Below are positions 54,583 through 63,608 of a stretch of DNA of 64,000 nt, piece after piece. The stretch is from Flavobacterium ginsenosidimutans. GTDB lineage: Bacteria; Bacteroidota; Bacteroidia; Flavobacteriales; Flavobacteriaceae. The notes under the pieces are model-generated. The model was not told the DNA's origin and made no database searches. It saw nothing but the letters and a program-made list of their open reading frames with translations. The translations under genes and the position numbers were made by a program. The DNA lies in assembly GCF_003254625.1 (NCBI RefSeq), contig NZ_QJRJ01000081.1, positions 496,001-560,000 of the forward strand, given 5' to 3'. Each line of letters starts with the position of its first letter. Within the stretch, counting starts at the first letter, position 1.

Positions 54583-55095
54583 ATGATGAGTTCTGAAAAT
54601 TCCCGCACGGCTCCTGAAGGCGTAAATGGCGAGGAGCCTCTGAAAATTATACTGGCCGAAGATGATAAGGACGACCAGGAATTATTCATCGATGCCCTCG
54701 GGGAATCTGATGTTTCCTCTGAGGTGGTCACCGTTGAGAACGGGCAGGAGCTCGTGGACAGCCTAAAAGATAAATCCCAGCCCGATCCGGATATTATTTT
54801 TATCGATATCAATATGCCCGTTAAAGGGGGGAAGCAGGCTCTGGAAGAGATAAAGGCAGATAAAGACCTTAGGGATATTCCTGCCGTTATGCTCTCCACC
54901 TGGGATCACCCTTCGGATATTGAAGACGCCTTTGAGAAGGGGGCGGACCTTTATGTGCAGAAACCGAATTCCTTTAATGGCTTTGTGCTGATCCTAAAGA
55001 AAGTGTTCTTTCTGCACTGGGCCAAAGCTTTGCTAAACCCGGTAAAAAAATTATTTTTTATTTCAGAAAAGAATATATCTCAGGGGGACTCCTAG
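54583..55095 (+). CDS. Response regulator receiver-domain protein
   Basis: A 170-residue single-domain response regulator. Acidic triad residues in ILAEDDKDD (about 23-31), phospho-acceptor Asp in FIDINMPVKGG (about 74-84), Thr/Ser in MLSTW (about 104-108), and Lys in VQKPNS (about 126-131). There is no output domain. The C-terminal 35 residues are a basic hydrophobic tail. Rcp1-type receivers of this kind partner with hybrid or phytochrome kinases, or act as phosphorelay shuttles. No kinase gene is adjacent. Confidence 0.9.
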   Translation: MMSSENSRTAPEGVNGEEPLKIILAEDDKDDQELFIDALGESDVSSEVVTVENGQELVDSLKDKSQPDPDIIFIDINMPVKGGKQALEEIKADKDLRDIPAVMLSTWDHPSDIEDAFEKGADLYVQKPNSFNGFVLILKKVFFLHWAKALLNPVKKLFFISEKNISQGDS

Positions 55096-55521
55096 ATGTC
55101 TTGCCGGTATTATCCGTTTATTTTTTCCCTGTGATGGTGCTTTAGGCCTTTTTCCATTTTCTGTAGCAGCTGTATTTCATTCAGATCCCCTGAAGGATAA
55201 GGTAGTCCTGTGAGAATGCTTTGGCAATTGAATATTTTATCTTCAATGTCGCAGGTGAATTTTGGGAACTCGTTGTGGGATACCGGCCAGCTGTCTTTGC
55301 CTGTATTTTAATTTTTAAATTTCTTCATATTTCAAAGAAACGGCACGAGAAGGGTTTAATACGCCCGCAATTAATGGATTGTCAAAATCGCCACTGCCAA
55401 TTTTCCTAATTTTATCCAAACAATCTGTTTTAAGGCCAGATGATGAAGTTTGCCAGAGCATAATGGTTGTTTTAACTGATAAAAATTATGAAATGCAGTT
55501 CTGATATCTCTTTGCGATTAT
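55096..55521. other. Gene-free stretch
   Basis: Between the response regulator and hemH. No supportable gene or hairpin; the short rightward frame around 55221-55409 has no domain content. Confidence 0.5.
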
Positions 55522-56535
55522 CTATTTTGCCCAATCATTAATCCAGCCCGCTACAGTCTCACACCATTCATCGCCATCATTCAGACAAGGAATTGCCAGG
55601 AATTCTTCTCCTCCATTTGCCTGAAAATCTTCTTTGGCACGCATTGCGATTTCTTCCAGAGTCTCCAAACAGTCTGAAACGAAAGCTGGCGTTACAACTG
55701 CCAATCTCTTGATTCCTTTGGCCGGCATGCTGTCAATTTCGACATCGGTATAAGGTTCCAGCCATTTGTCTCCCGCCAGGCGCGATTGAAATGTCAGACT
55801 GTATTTATCTGCAGGAAGCCCTAATAATTTTACAGCTTGTCTTGTTGTTTCGTAACATTGGTGGCGATAGCAGAAATCATGCGCAGGTGACGCTGTGCTG
55901 CAGCAGGAGCCGTCAATTTTACAGTGAGATTTAGTCACATCAGCTTTGCGGATATGGCGCTCCGGAATTCCGTGGTATGAAAACAATAGATGATCATATT
56001 CAAAACCGGCTAAATGTTTTTGGATTGAATCGGCCAGATTCTTAATGTAATCCGGTCTGTTGTAGAATGCCGGAAAATCTGTAAATTTCATATGAGGGAA
56101 CTTCTTCTTGCGGATTTCTTCAGCTTTAGCCAAAATAGTCAGAGTCGAAGCCATTGCATATTGCGGATACAGCGGAAAAAGCAGCACATCTTCAACTCCC
56201 TTATCGCTCAGTTCCTGAAGCCCTTTTTCGATTGTCATGCTTCCGTAGCGCATTGCCAGCGAAACGGGAACATTCGCCAAAGGCTGAACTTTTTTGCGCA
56301 TTCTTTCTGAAAGGACCACTAATGGAGAACCTTCTTCCCACCAGATTTTTGAATAGGCATGTGCGGATTCCTCCGGTCTTTTTCTTAAAATAATCCCGCG
56401 AACCAATAAGGCTCTTAACAGATATGGAAAGTCTATTACATATTTGTCCATTAAAAACTCATCTAAATACGGTTTCACATCTTTTGCTGTTGGACTCTCT
56501 GGTGATCCTAAGTTTACTATTAATACGCCCTTCAT
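55522..56535 (-). CDS. hemH: Ferrochelatase
   Basis: A 337-residue enzyme for the last step of haem synthesis, inserting Fe2+ into protoporphyrin IX. Family marks are the start VLIVNLGSPESPTA (about 5-18), the catalytic His in SYHGIPERH (about 187-195), the YPQYA segment in LFPLYPQYAMAST, and SRLAGDKWLEPYTD (about 250-263). Cysteine-rich CKIDGSCCST and CYRHQC sequences follow the histidine. They are commonly seen in Bacteroidota ferrochelatases. It stands alone, transcribed leftward and divergent from the MarR gene. It is a core metabolic gene and suggests chromosomal backbone here. Confidence 0.95.
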   Translation of the reverse strand: MKGVLIVNLGSPESPTAKDVKPYLDEFLMDKYVIDFPYLLRALLVRGIILRKRPEESAHAYSKIWWEEGSPLVVLSERMRKKVQPLANVPVSLAMRYGSMTIEKGLQELSDKGVEDVLLFPLYPQYAMASTLTILAKAEEIRKKKFPHMKFTDFPAFYNRPDYIKNLADSIQKHLAGFEYDHLLFSYHGIPERHIRKADVTKSHCKIDGSCCSTASPAHDFCYRHQCYETTRQAVKLLGLPADKYSLTFQSRLAGDKWLEPYTDVEIDSMPAKGIKRLAVVTPAFVSDCLETLEEIAMRAKEDFQANGGEEFLAIPCLNDGDEWCETVAGWINDWAK

Positions 56536-56680
56536 TTTTTTTTTTTGAATTTAAAGTTCCCTTATTTCTTAAAAATAGATTTTCAGCCCTGTATTTTAAT
56601 CCGGTCTGAGAATATTTCTGCTTAAAATTAATTTGATATTTTTTTAAATGGTACAAAAGTAAACTAAAATGTAAAAATAA

Positions 56681-56698
56681 AAGTATATTTGTATACTT
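56681..56698. promoter_or_regulatory. MarR operator overlapping a -7 element
   Basis: AAGTATA (56681-56687), TTTG, TATACTT (56692-56698): a perfect inverted repeat 14 bases before the MarR start. The overlapping TATATTTG (56684-56691) fits the Bacteroidota -7 consensus TAnnTTTG, so binding would block transcription. Confidence 0.6.
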
Positions 56699-56711
56699 AA
56701 AAATATTTTTT

Positions 56712-57365
56712 ATGAATTATAATTTACTTAAAGATATTATTGATTTGGCGGGTGACTTCGAAAAATCAAGAAAGGCAGTGGGCCAGGAAGCGGATTCCGT
56801 GGAAGGTTTTAAATCTTGGATTGCTGAGAATTTTATACCCATGCAGGATAAAGCTGAGCCAGATTGGGAGGGTAAGGCAAATGGGCGAAGCCCTGAGGGG
56901 GTGATCTGCACTATGATTGTGAGCATGAATAGATATGCTAAAATGTATTCTAGAGCGATTATCTCGGATACGGATTTTTCTACGCAGGAGGATTTTATCT
57001 ATCTCATTAATCTTAGGGTTCATGGCAGGATGTCTAAAATGGAGCTTATAAAGATGAATCTGCAGGATAAGCCCACGGGAATGCAGATCATAGCAAGATT
57101 ATTAAGCAGGGGATGGATACGCCAGGATTTGTCGCCAACTGACCGAAGAAGCAAGAATATCAGTATCACTGACTACGGAATCAAGATATTGGAAAAGCAG
57201 ATGCCAAAGATTCGAAATGCATCTAAGATCGTAAGCGGCAATCTGACTTTTTCGGAAAAAATGGAACTGATTCGAATTTTGAGCAAGCTTGAGGATTTTC
57301 ACAATCCCATTTTTAATAGAAATATAGCCCCGTCCAAATTGCTTGCGGCGCTAAATATTCAATAA
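56712..57365 (+). CDS. MarR-family regulator
   Basis: A 217-residue MarR protein. The winged HTH is at about 95-165: MSKMELIKMNLQDKPTGMQIIARLLSRGWI (about 115-144), followed by the wing RQDLSPTDRRSKNISITDYG. It sits just before a phytoene synthase remnant, the position where MarR regulators of carotenoid clusters occur in flavobacteria, so it may once have regulated pigment synthesis. A start-proximal palindrome suggests autorepression. Confidence 0.88.
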   Translation: MNYNLLKDIIDLAGDFEKSRKAVGQEADSVEGFKSWIAENFIPMQDKAEPDWEGKANGRSPEGVICTMIVSMNRYAKMYSRAIISDTDFSTQEDFIYLINLRVHGRMSKMELIKMNLQDKPTGMQIIARLLSRGWIRQDLSPTDRRSKNISITDYGIKILEKQMPKIRNASKIVSGNLTFSEKMELIRILSKLEDFHNPIFNRNIAPSKLLAALNIQ

Positions 57366-57517
57366 AGAGCATCTTTAATCTTGCGGCAGGTGTTTTAAAA
57401 ACATAGCTTAAAGCAGTGTCATGCGGCCCATTTGACGGCTATTGGATCTGAAAAGCCTTGATGGACGATATTAGAAATGGCAGTTTTAAAAAGAAAGAGA
57501 TAAAAATACAGCATTTT

Positions 57518-57655
57518 ATGAAAAATTTGTTCGACGAGCTATCATATCAGATAAGCAGGGCCACTACCCGGAAGCATTCCACCAGCTTTTCTTTTGGGAT
57601 CAAAGCTTTCGGTTATGATATAATTCGGCAGATTACGAAAGCCTGCTATCAGTAA
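57518..57655 (+). pseudogene. Phytoene/squalene synthase N-terminal remnant (crtB-like)
   Basis: From ATG 57518 the frame reads MKNLFDELSYQISRATTRKH, then STSFSFGIKAFGYDI, the recognisable N-terminus of phytoene/squalene synthases. It then stops after CYQ (45 codons), where an intact enzyme would continue with the IYGFVR(L/F)ADEIVD motif. The DxxxD substrate sites are missing. The rest of the gene is not present downstream, as the next gene starts 20 bases later. This is a deletion remnant. Confidence 0.65.
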
Positions 57656-57675
57656 AATCGATTAAAAATTTTAAT

Positions 57676-58374
57676 ATGAATATGGAAATCATGGAAAATG
57701 TAGTTGTAATAGGAGGCAGCAAAGGAATCGGAAGAGCTATTTTGGAGCAGCAGCTAGAGCATAAGCGGGTCTGCAATATCAGCAGGACGGAACCTGAAAT
57801 TCTGCATCCCAATCTGATTCACTGCAGTGCCGATGTATTAGCGGATGCGCTTCCCGAAATAGATGGCATAGATGCTCTTATCTACTGTCCGGGTTCCATA
57901 AATTTAAAGCCTATTTTGAGTTTAAGCGCCGATGATTTCAGAAATGATTTTGAAATTAATGTGATAGGCGCCGTGAAGGCGATTCAGCATTTTCTGCCTG
58001 CCTTAAAGAAGGGAAAAAATCCTTCGATAGTTCTGTTCAGCAGCGTTGCGGCAAAACTCGGAATGCCTTTCCATGCCAGCACTGCGGCTGCCAAGTCGGG
58101 AGTGGAGGGGCTGGTTAAGTCGCTCGGTGCAGAACTTGCCCCTTTGGTCCGGATTAATGCCATTGCGCCCACTATTACGGAAACTTCCCTATCTGCTTCC
58201 ATTTTAAGAAATGACCGCATGAAGGAAAATATGATGCAGCGGCACCCCATGAAAAATTACCTGAAGCCAAAAGAAGTGGCTCGTATGGCAGGCTATCTGA
58301 TTTCTGAAGATGCAGCTTCAATTTCGGGCCAGATTTTCCCAATGGACTATGGTTTGGTAAGCTTTAAATTGTAA
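57676..58374 (+). CDS. SDR-family oxidoreductase
   Basis: A 232-residue SDR. The glycine motif is GGSKGIGRAI (about 13-22), YCPGS in place of NNAG at about 72-76, and an SSVAAKLGMPFHASTAAAKSGV region where the usual Tyr of YxxxK is replaced by His (about 136) before Lys about 140. That substitution may mean altered catalysis. It is 20 bases after the crtB remnant and 3 bases before the next gene, so it is probably part of a former pigment/light-stress operon. Its substrate is unknown. Confidence 0.85.
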   Translation: MNMEIMENVVVIGGSKGIGRAILEQQLEHKRVCNISRTEPEILHPNLIHCSADVLADALPEIDGIDALIYCPGSINLKPILSLSADDFRNDFEINVIGAVKAIQHFLPALKKGKNPSIVLFSSVAAKLGMPFHASTAAAKSGVEGLVKSLGAELAPLVRINAIAPTITETSLSASILRNDRMKENMMQRHPMKNYLKPKEVARMAGYLISEDAASISGQIFPMDYGLVSFKL

Positions 58375-58377
58375 AAA

Positions 58378-59802
58378 ATGAAAATTCTCCTAACAGGCGC
58401 AACAGGCTATATAGGCAGGAGGCTTTTACCCTTGCTGCTGGAGAATGGCAGTGAAGTAATCTGCTGTGTGAGGGATAAAAGCAGATTCCGTTTTCCTGAA
58501 AAGCTAACCGATAAAATACAGGTTATCGAAGTTGATTTTTTAGATCCGGGAAGCCTCAATAAGATTCCCGATGATATTGATGCGGCCTATTATCTGATAC
58601 ATTCCATGTCTGGCGCTTCCAATTATGATGAACTGGAAAGCATTTCGGCAAATTATTTCATTGAAAAAATAAACAGGACAAATGCAAAACAGATCATTTA
58701 TCTCAGCGGAATTGTAAACGGCCGGTCACTATCCAAGCATTTGTCATCAAGAAAGGCGGTAGAGGATATTTTAAAAACCGCAGCAGTTCCCTCAACTGTG
58801 CTTCGGGCTGGAATCATAGTTGGATCAGGAAGCGCTTCTTTTGAGATAATGCGGGATCTGGTGGATAAGCTGCCCATTATGATTGCCCCAAAATGGCTCA
58901 ATACGAAATGCCAGCCGATTGCAATCGGTGACGTTTTGGAATTTTTAATCCGGTCACTCCTAAATCCATTGGCTTACAGCAAAAGTTTTGATATCGGGGG
59001 GCCAGATATATTGACCTATAAAGAAATGCTTTTGGAGTTTGCTAAAGCTAAAAACCTGAAGAGGCATATTTTTACAATACCGGTAATGACGCCAAAATTA
59101 TCGTCCTACTGGCTGTATTTTGTCACCTCAACTTCCTTCAAACTGGCTTCAGCGCTGGTCAGCAGTATGAAAACAGAAGTGATCTGCAGCGATAATAATA
59201 TTAATAGCATGCTGGGAATCACTCCTATTGCCTACAGGCAGGCAGTAGAGAGGGCTTTGAAAAAAATTAGTGAAGATGATATCCTCTCAAGCTGGAAGGA
59301 CTCACAGGTAAGCGGGCTGCTTAGGGGAAATGTTTCCCAATACCTAAAAGTTCCAAAAAAGGGCTGCTATATTGACAGAAGGAAAAGAACGGTAATAGAC
59401 CGGGAATATACTATTGCCCGAATCTGGTCTATTGGCGGAGAAACAGGATGGTATTATGCCGACTGGCTCTGGGATTTGCGCGGCTTCATCGATAAGATTT
59501 TTGGAGGTGTTGGAACCCGAAGGGGAAGGACAAATAAAAATGGGCTGCATGCAGGAGATGCACTGGATTTCTGGAGGGTGGTATATGCCAATAAAGCCGA
59601 AGGGAAACTGGTTTTATATGCCGAGATGAAGCTGCCCGGTGAAGCATGGCTGGAATTTAAAATAATCGGCAATACCTTATATCAGGCCGCTACTTTTAAG
59701 CCGCGCGGATTGATGGGCAAAGCATACTGGTATTGCGTCCTGCCGTTTCATGGCTTTATATTTGACGGGATGCTTAAAAAGCTGATTCAGCGGCCCAATT
59801 GA
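58378..59802 (+). CDS. NAD(P)-binding Rossmann protein with DUF2867 domain
   Basis: A 474-residue protein. The N-terminal atypical SDR domain has MKILLTGATGYIGRRLL (about 1-17) and YLIHSMSG (about 73-80), YbjT-like. The C-terminal DUF2867 domain (about 325-474) contains WSIGGETGWYYADWLWDLRG and LVLYAEMKLPGEAWLEF. Family members are found with photolyase and carotenoid genes in Bacteroidota. It is co-transcribed with the SDR 3 bases upstream. The enzymatic role is not defined. Confidence 0.88.
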   Translation: MKILLTGATGYIGRRLLPLLLENGSEVICCVRDKSRFRFPEKLTDKIQVIEVDFLDPGSLNKIPDDIDAAYYLIHSMSGASNYDELESISANYFIEKINRTNAKQIIYLSGIVNGRSLSKHLSSRKAVEDILKTAAVPSTVLRAGIIVGSGSASFEIMRDLVDKLPIMIAPKWLNTKCQPIAIGDVLEFLIRSLLNPLAYSKSFDIGGPDILTYKEMLLEFAKAKNLKRHIFTIPVMTPKLSSYWLYFVTSTSFKLASALVSSMKTEVICSDNNINSMLGITPIAYRQAVERALKKISEDDILSSWKDSQVSGLLRGNVSQYLKVPKKGCYIDRRKRTVIDREYTIARIWSIGGETGWYYADWLWDLRGFIDKIFGGVGTRRGRTNKNGLHAGDALDFWRVVYANKAEGKLVLYAEMKLPGEAWLEFKIIGNTLYQAATFKPRGLMGKAYWYCVLPFHGFIFDGMLKKLIQRPN

Positions 59803-60230
59803 CGGCATAACTCGATTAAATTAGGGTTTATAAGGCGCCTGTTCTAAACAGGCGCTATAAATCCGAATCCTTTTTCTCCATTAAAAATTCTACTGTGCCT
59901 TCCTGCATCTTAAATGCTTAATCTGTTCAAATGGAGCCTATTAAAGGATAGGGGACCAGAAAATAATTTTTAGTTATGCTTTTATCAGCTTTAAGAAGCG
60001 GTAAGCTTTTTTCCATTGTTTTTTTAGATGCATGACCGCTGAAAAGATTTCCTTTTTTGATTCTTTTTGTGAGGATTATAAAGGCAAAACCCGTCTGATA
60101 AAATAATAGAGGCGTCGGTTATGAATTAATTTGCCATTTAGGCCTCCGCATTTAATTATGCTTTAAATTTAAAGCATTAAACCATTGCAATGAAAATTAG
60201 TCTTATTAAAATAACTTTAAATGCGTAAAA
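59803..60230. other. Gene-free stretch with one stem-loop
   Basis: A stem-loop GCGCCTGT (59835-59842) / ACAGGCGC (59848-59855) follows the DUF2867 gene by 30 bases but has no T run. Otherwise nothing is seen. Confidence 0.5.
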
Positions 60231-61283
60231 ATGAAGGCCCCAATTTTATTTATGATCTCTTTATTTCTATTACTGTCCTGCTCAAAGAACGAAGCAGATG
60301 ATTCAGGCCAAGATTCCGCTTATGTGGACGATGATTTGGCCGGGCCCATTTCCAGGCCAAAAACCGGCTATGGATCAGATGGAGCCTATACTGTGGCAAA
60401 AATCAGTTTTCCAAGCCCGCTGTACAGTGGCAGAAATGTTGAAATATTTTACCCAAAAGATATTGCTTCCCCAAGACCCGTAATTTTTTATTCGCATCCA
60501 TTTGGAGGAGAGGAAAGTGCATATAATATTGGATTGTATGAATTCATCGCAAAAAAAGGATATGCTGTGGTTTTTGCGCCTTATCCCACAACGGGTGTGA
60601 CAGTGGATGAAAGGTATGGCGTACTATGGGAAAGCTTTAAAAAAGCTGCCACGGATTACCCTGATGTAATTGATACCAAAAAAGTAGGCTTTATGGGGCA
60701 TTCATTTGGCGCAGGAGCCTCTTTTGCTTTAGCCTATAGAGGGTTTGTTGATGAAGGCTGGGGAGAGAACGGACGTTTTATTTTTGCAATGGCGCAATGG
60801 TATTCCTATGAAATCACGCAGGAGGAACTGCAAAATTTTCCGGAAAACACAAAACTGATAACCCAGGTATATAATGACGACGTAACGAATGACCATAGGA
60901 TGGCAATTGATATTTTTAAGAATATAAATATTCCAAACTCTGAAAAAGATTTTATTTTAATAAAAAAATCAGTATTGCCAACTTTCACATACAGCGCGGA
61001 GCATAATCTTCCCAATACGCAAAGCTCCTATGATGCATATGATTACTATGGGATCTACAGATTGCTTGACGCGCTGATTGATTATAGTTTTAATGGAAAT
61101 TCGGCAGCCAAAAATGTAGCGCTAGGAAATGGATCTAAAGAGCAGGCAACAATGCCGAGCTATAATGGGCAGGCGCTGTCTCCATTGGAAGTGACTGATG
61201 ACCCTTCTCCCTTATATCCACAGAGTAAATATTCTTTCCAATGTGGAGCATCAAATAATCCGAGAATTGCAAACTGCAATTAA
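60231..61283 (+). CDS. Lipoprotein alpha/beta hydrolase
   Basis: A 350-residue protein. Lipoprotein signal MKAPILFMISLFLLLSCSKN with Cys17. Alpha/beta hydrolase fold: HPFGGEES (oxyanion region, about 88-95), nucleophile Ser in GHSFGAG (about 160-166), Asp in QVYNDDVTNDH (about 218-228), and a histidine late (SAEHNLPN, about 262-269). The type resembles dienelactone hydrolase or PAF acetylhydrolase-like esterases. It stands alone, with a strong terminator after it. The substrate is unknown. Confidence 0.8.
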   Translation: MKAPILFMISLFLLLSCSKNEADDSGQDSAYVDDDLAGPISRPKTGYGSDGAYTVAKISFPSPLYSGRNVEIFYPKDIASPRPVIFYSHPFGGEESAYNIGLYEFIAKKGYAVVFAPYPTTGVTVDERYGVLWESFKKAATDYPDVIDTKKVGFMGHSFGAGASFALAYRGFVDEGWGENGRFIFAMAQWYSYEITQEELQNFPENTKLITQVYNDDVTNDHRMAIDIFKNINIPNSEKDFILIKKSVLPTFTYSAEHNLPNTQSSYDAYDYYGIYRLLDALIDYSFNGNSAAKNVALGNGSKEQATMPSYNGQALSPLEVTDDPSPLYPQSKYSFQCGASNNPRIANCN

Positions 61284-61454
61284 AAATCTGTACATTTTGA
61301 ATAGATGGCTAAGACAAATAGACGCATTTTAGCTTCAGAGGCAATAAAAAGCTTGAGAGGCAGATTAATATTTCAAGAAGCTTAGAAAATGCTGTCTGCA
61401 GGCATTTCGCTGCTGTTTCAGCATTCAGATTGAACACGTCTTTTATGGCACTTT

Positions 61455-61485
61455 AAAGATGGGCATCACGCCCATCTTTTTTTTT
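61455..61485 (+). terminator. Terminator before the conjugation operon
   Basis: AAAGATGGGC (61455-61464) pairs perfectly with GCCCATCTTT (61470-61479), followed by more T residues. It separates the hydrolase gene from the transfer genes. Confidence 0.9.
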
Positions 61486-61703
61486 GATGATTTTTAAGAG
61501 AACTGAAATAGGCAAGGCATTTTCTTCAGTTCTGTCAGGCTGCTTATGGAAATTGAGGCTTGCCATCATCATAAGGGACAGCAAGGCAAGACAAAAAGTT
61601 GTGCTTGTAATGGGGCTGATGTAATTGTTCCTTTGTCCTGCATTTAAATCAGAACGCGCTGTCTGATTTTTGCAATGGATGTTTAACGGTAAAAGAAACA
61701 GTT

Positions 61704-62150
61704 ATGCTTGCAGATATTTCTTGGGGAGCTTATGCGGCTTCCATTATTGCTTTTGTTTTGGTGTGGTATGGATTTGTGTATTTCAGATATTATTATAAGA
61801 ATATCAGCTCTGTTTTCAAAGGCAGATCGGGGAGCAGATCTTCAGTCGGGAAGAATGAAAAAAGGCTGGGGCCTTTTTCAGAATACAGCGAGCCTTTTGA
61901 TACTCTTGAAGATGCTGAGGATTTGTATAATAGGCTGTTAGGCGTGTTTTCTGAAAGTAACGATAGAGGTGTGTCTAAAGCTGAATTCAGGCATTATCTG
62001 CAGTTTGTGCTTGCTGAATATCCTTTTGTAAGGCAGTCTGCTTTACGCGATAAGATAAATTCCCTTACGGTCTTGGAAAGCCGGAAGCATTCTGAATTTC
62101 TGCTGAGCGCGGAAGAGATGGATCGCTTATGGGACAATGTTGAAAAATAG
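61704..62150 (+). CDS. Conjugation-associated membrane protein (148 aa)
   Basis: An N-terminal membrane helix (about 8-27, AYAASIIAFVLVWYGFVYF), then a soluble helical domain with TLEDAEDLYNRLLGVF and KAEFRHYLQFVLAEY. Proteins of this plan precede traE in Bacteroidetes conjugative elements. I cannot name a function. It is the first gene of the tra row here, 129 bases before traE. Confidence 0.6.
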   Translation: MLADISWGAYAASIIAFVLVWYGFVYFRYYYKNISSVFKGRSGSRSSVGKNEKRLGPFSEYSEPFDTLEDAEDLYNRLLGVFSESNDRGVSKAEFRHYLQFVLAEYPFVRQSALRDKINSLTVLESRKHSEFLLSAEEMDRLWDNVEK

Positions 62151-62279
62151 GTCTTATGCAGAGGAATATCCCTGTTCGCTCTAGTGCGGTATGGCGTTTT
62201 GTGACAAAGAGATAGAAGCTGTAACAGCGGTATTTCTCTGCTTTTATTTCAAGTGATGGTTTAATTTAAATGATGGGAG

Positions 62280-62615
62280 ATGAAAAGGTGGAATTGGAGA
62301 TTGAAATTATTCTGGAGAAGGATAAAGGGCTTGGGCGCCTCATTGCTTTTTATGCTGTATTTCGGCACGGCTTACAGCCAGGATGGAGTGGCAGGAATCA
62401 ATGAGGCAAACCAGAAGGTGCGCAGCTATTTTGATGCGGGAACCGAATTGATGTATGCCGTAGGAGCCATACTGGGACTTATTGGGGCAGTAAAAGTGTA
62501 TCAGAAATGGAATGCGGGAGATCCTGATACGGGCAAGGTCGCCGCCGCCTGGTTTGGTAGCTGCGTGTTTCTGGTGGTGGTCGCCACGGTCATTAAATCC
62601 TTCTTTGGAGTCTGA
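62280..62615 (+). CDS. traE: TraE-type conjugal transfer protein (DUF4134)
   Basis: A 111-residue protein: signal-like helix (about 18-33, SLLFMLYFGTAYSQ), then GINEANQKVRSYFDAGTELMYAVGAILGLIGAVKVYQKWNAGDPDTGKVAAAWFGSCVF in overlapping pieces with two membrane helices (about 54-72 and 87-106). The pattern GDPDTGKxAAAWFG is diagnostic for DUF4134, the TraE pilin-like component of Bacteroidetes conjugation. Its stop overlaps the traF start (TGATG). Confidence 0.92.
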   Translation: MKRWNWRLKLFWRRIKGLGASLLFMLYFGTAYSQDGVAGINEANQKVRSYFDAGTELMYAVGAILGLIGAVKVYQKWNAGDPDTGKVAAAWFGSCVFLVVVATVIKSFFGV

Positions 62616-62929
62616 TGGCAAACAGTGTATATAAGATTAATAAAGGCATTAATCAAAGCATTGAATTCAAGGGGCTGAAAGCGCAGTATATCTGGTATTT
62701 GGGAGGTGGTATTGTTATGCTGATGATCTTATTTGCCGCGCTGTATATTATTGGAATCCCTTCCCTTGCATGCGTTGTTTTTATTGGAACGGCGGGAGGC
62801 CTTCTCGTTTTTAAAATATACAGAATGAGCAATAGGTATGGCGAGTATGGAATGATGAAGGCAATTGCCAGAAGGCAGGCTCCAAAATGCATCAAAGCCT
62901 ACAGCAGGGCTATGTTTATAAAGTTATAG
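62615..62929 (+). CDS. traF: TraF-type conjugal transfer protein (DUF4133)
   Basis: A 104-residue protein: YKINKGINQSIEFKGLKAQY (about 5-24) followed by two membrane helices (about 26-48 and 52-70) and a basic tail. This is the DUF4133 family (TraF of Bacteroidetes conjugation, comparable in position to VirB3). Start overlaps the traE stop by one base. In most elements traG follows directly; here a methyltransferase gene intervenes. Confidence 0.92.
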   Translation: MANSVYKINKGINQSIEFKGLKAQYIWYLGGGIVMLMILFAALYIIGIPSLACVVFIGTAGGLLVFKIYRMSNRYGEYGMMKAIARRQAPKCIKAYSRAMFIKL

Positions 62930-62959
62930 CTGTAAAACGTTACATGTGAATTGTGATTT

Positions 62960-63592
62960 ATGAAAATCTTAAACTTATATGCCGGAATTGGAGGCAACAG
63001 GAAAAGCTGGACAGCCGTATCAGTGACGGCTGTGGAGCTGGATCCTTTGCTGGCTGCGATATATGCACAGAGATTTCCTGATGATACAGTGATAGTTGCC
63101 GATGCGCATCAGTATCTTTTAGACCATTTCAATGAATTTGATTTTATCTGGTCTTCTCCGCCATGCCAGTCACATTCTTCTTTCAGGCACAATATATGCG
63201 TGAGATTTAGAGGCACTGTCCCAGTCTACCCTGATATGCGGCTTTATCAGGAAATACTGTTTCTAAAGCATAACGCCTTGTGCTTCTGGGCAGTTGAGAA
63301 TGTCAAGCCTTATTATAAGCCTCTTATTGAGCCGGATGCAGTGCTGCATCGTCATCTTTTCTGGTCAAATTTCACGATACATGCAGCTGATGCCCTTTCA
63401 GAAATAAAGATCAGATATGCCCAGATACCCGAACTTGAAAAAGTTTTAGGATTCAGCCTCAAGGAATTCAAGCTAAAGAATAGAAGACAGATTCTTCGCA
63501 ACTGCGTGAGTCCGCAGCTTGGACTCCATATCCTAAAAATGGCAAAAGCGGCAGATGCGGGCAGCGGTAATCGTTTAGCTGTAAAACAGTAG
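62960..63592 (+). CDS. Small C5-cytosine DNA methyltransferase-like protein
   Basis: A 210-residue protein with cytosine methyltransferase motifs in order: motif I LNLYAGIGGNRKSW (about 4-17), II VELDP, IV WSSPPCQSHS with the catalytic Cys about 75, VI AVENVKPYY (about 113-121), VIII-like RHLFWSNF, and X-like RNCVSPQLGLHIL near 190-202. There is almost no room for a target-recognition domain (typical enzymes have over 300 residues), so specificity or activity may be unusual. It lies between traF and traG in the same direction. It could protect the element's DNA from host restriction (inference). Confidence 0.8.
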   Translation: MKILNLYAGIGGNRKSWTAVSVTAVELDPLLAAIYAQRFPDDTVIVADAHQYLLDHFNEFDFIWSSPPCQSHSSFRHNICVRFRGTVPVYPDMRLYQEILFLKHNALCFWAVENVKPYYKPLIEPDAVLHRHLFWSNFTIHAADALSEIKIRYAQIPELEKVLGFSLKEFKLKNRRQILRNCVSPQLGLHILKMAKAADAGSGNRLAVKQ

Positions 63593-63608
63593 GTAAAATA
63601 CATTAAAG

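Noticed and set aside
57458..57517. Longer start for the crtB remnant (20 extra codons)
   Set aside because: Family N-termini begin at the MKNLFDELS-like segment, so ATG 57518 is preferred.
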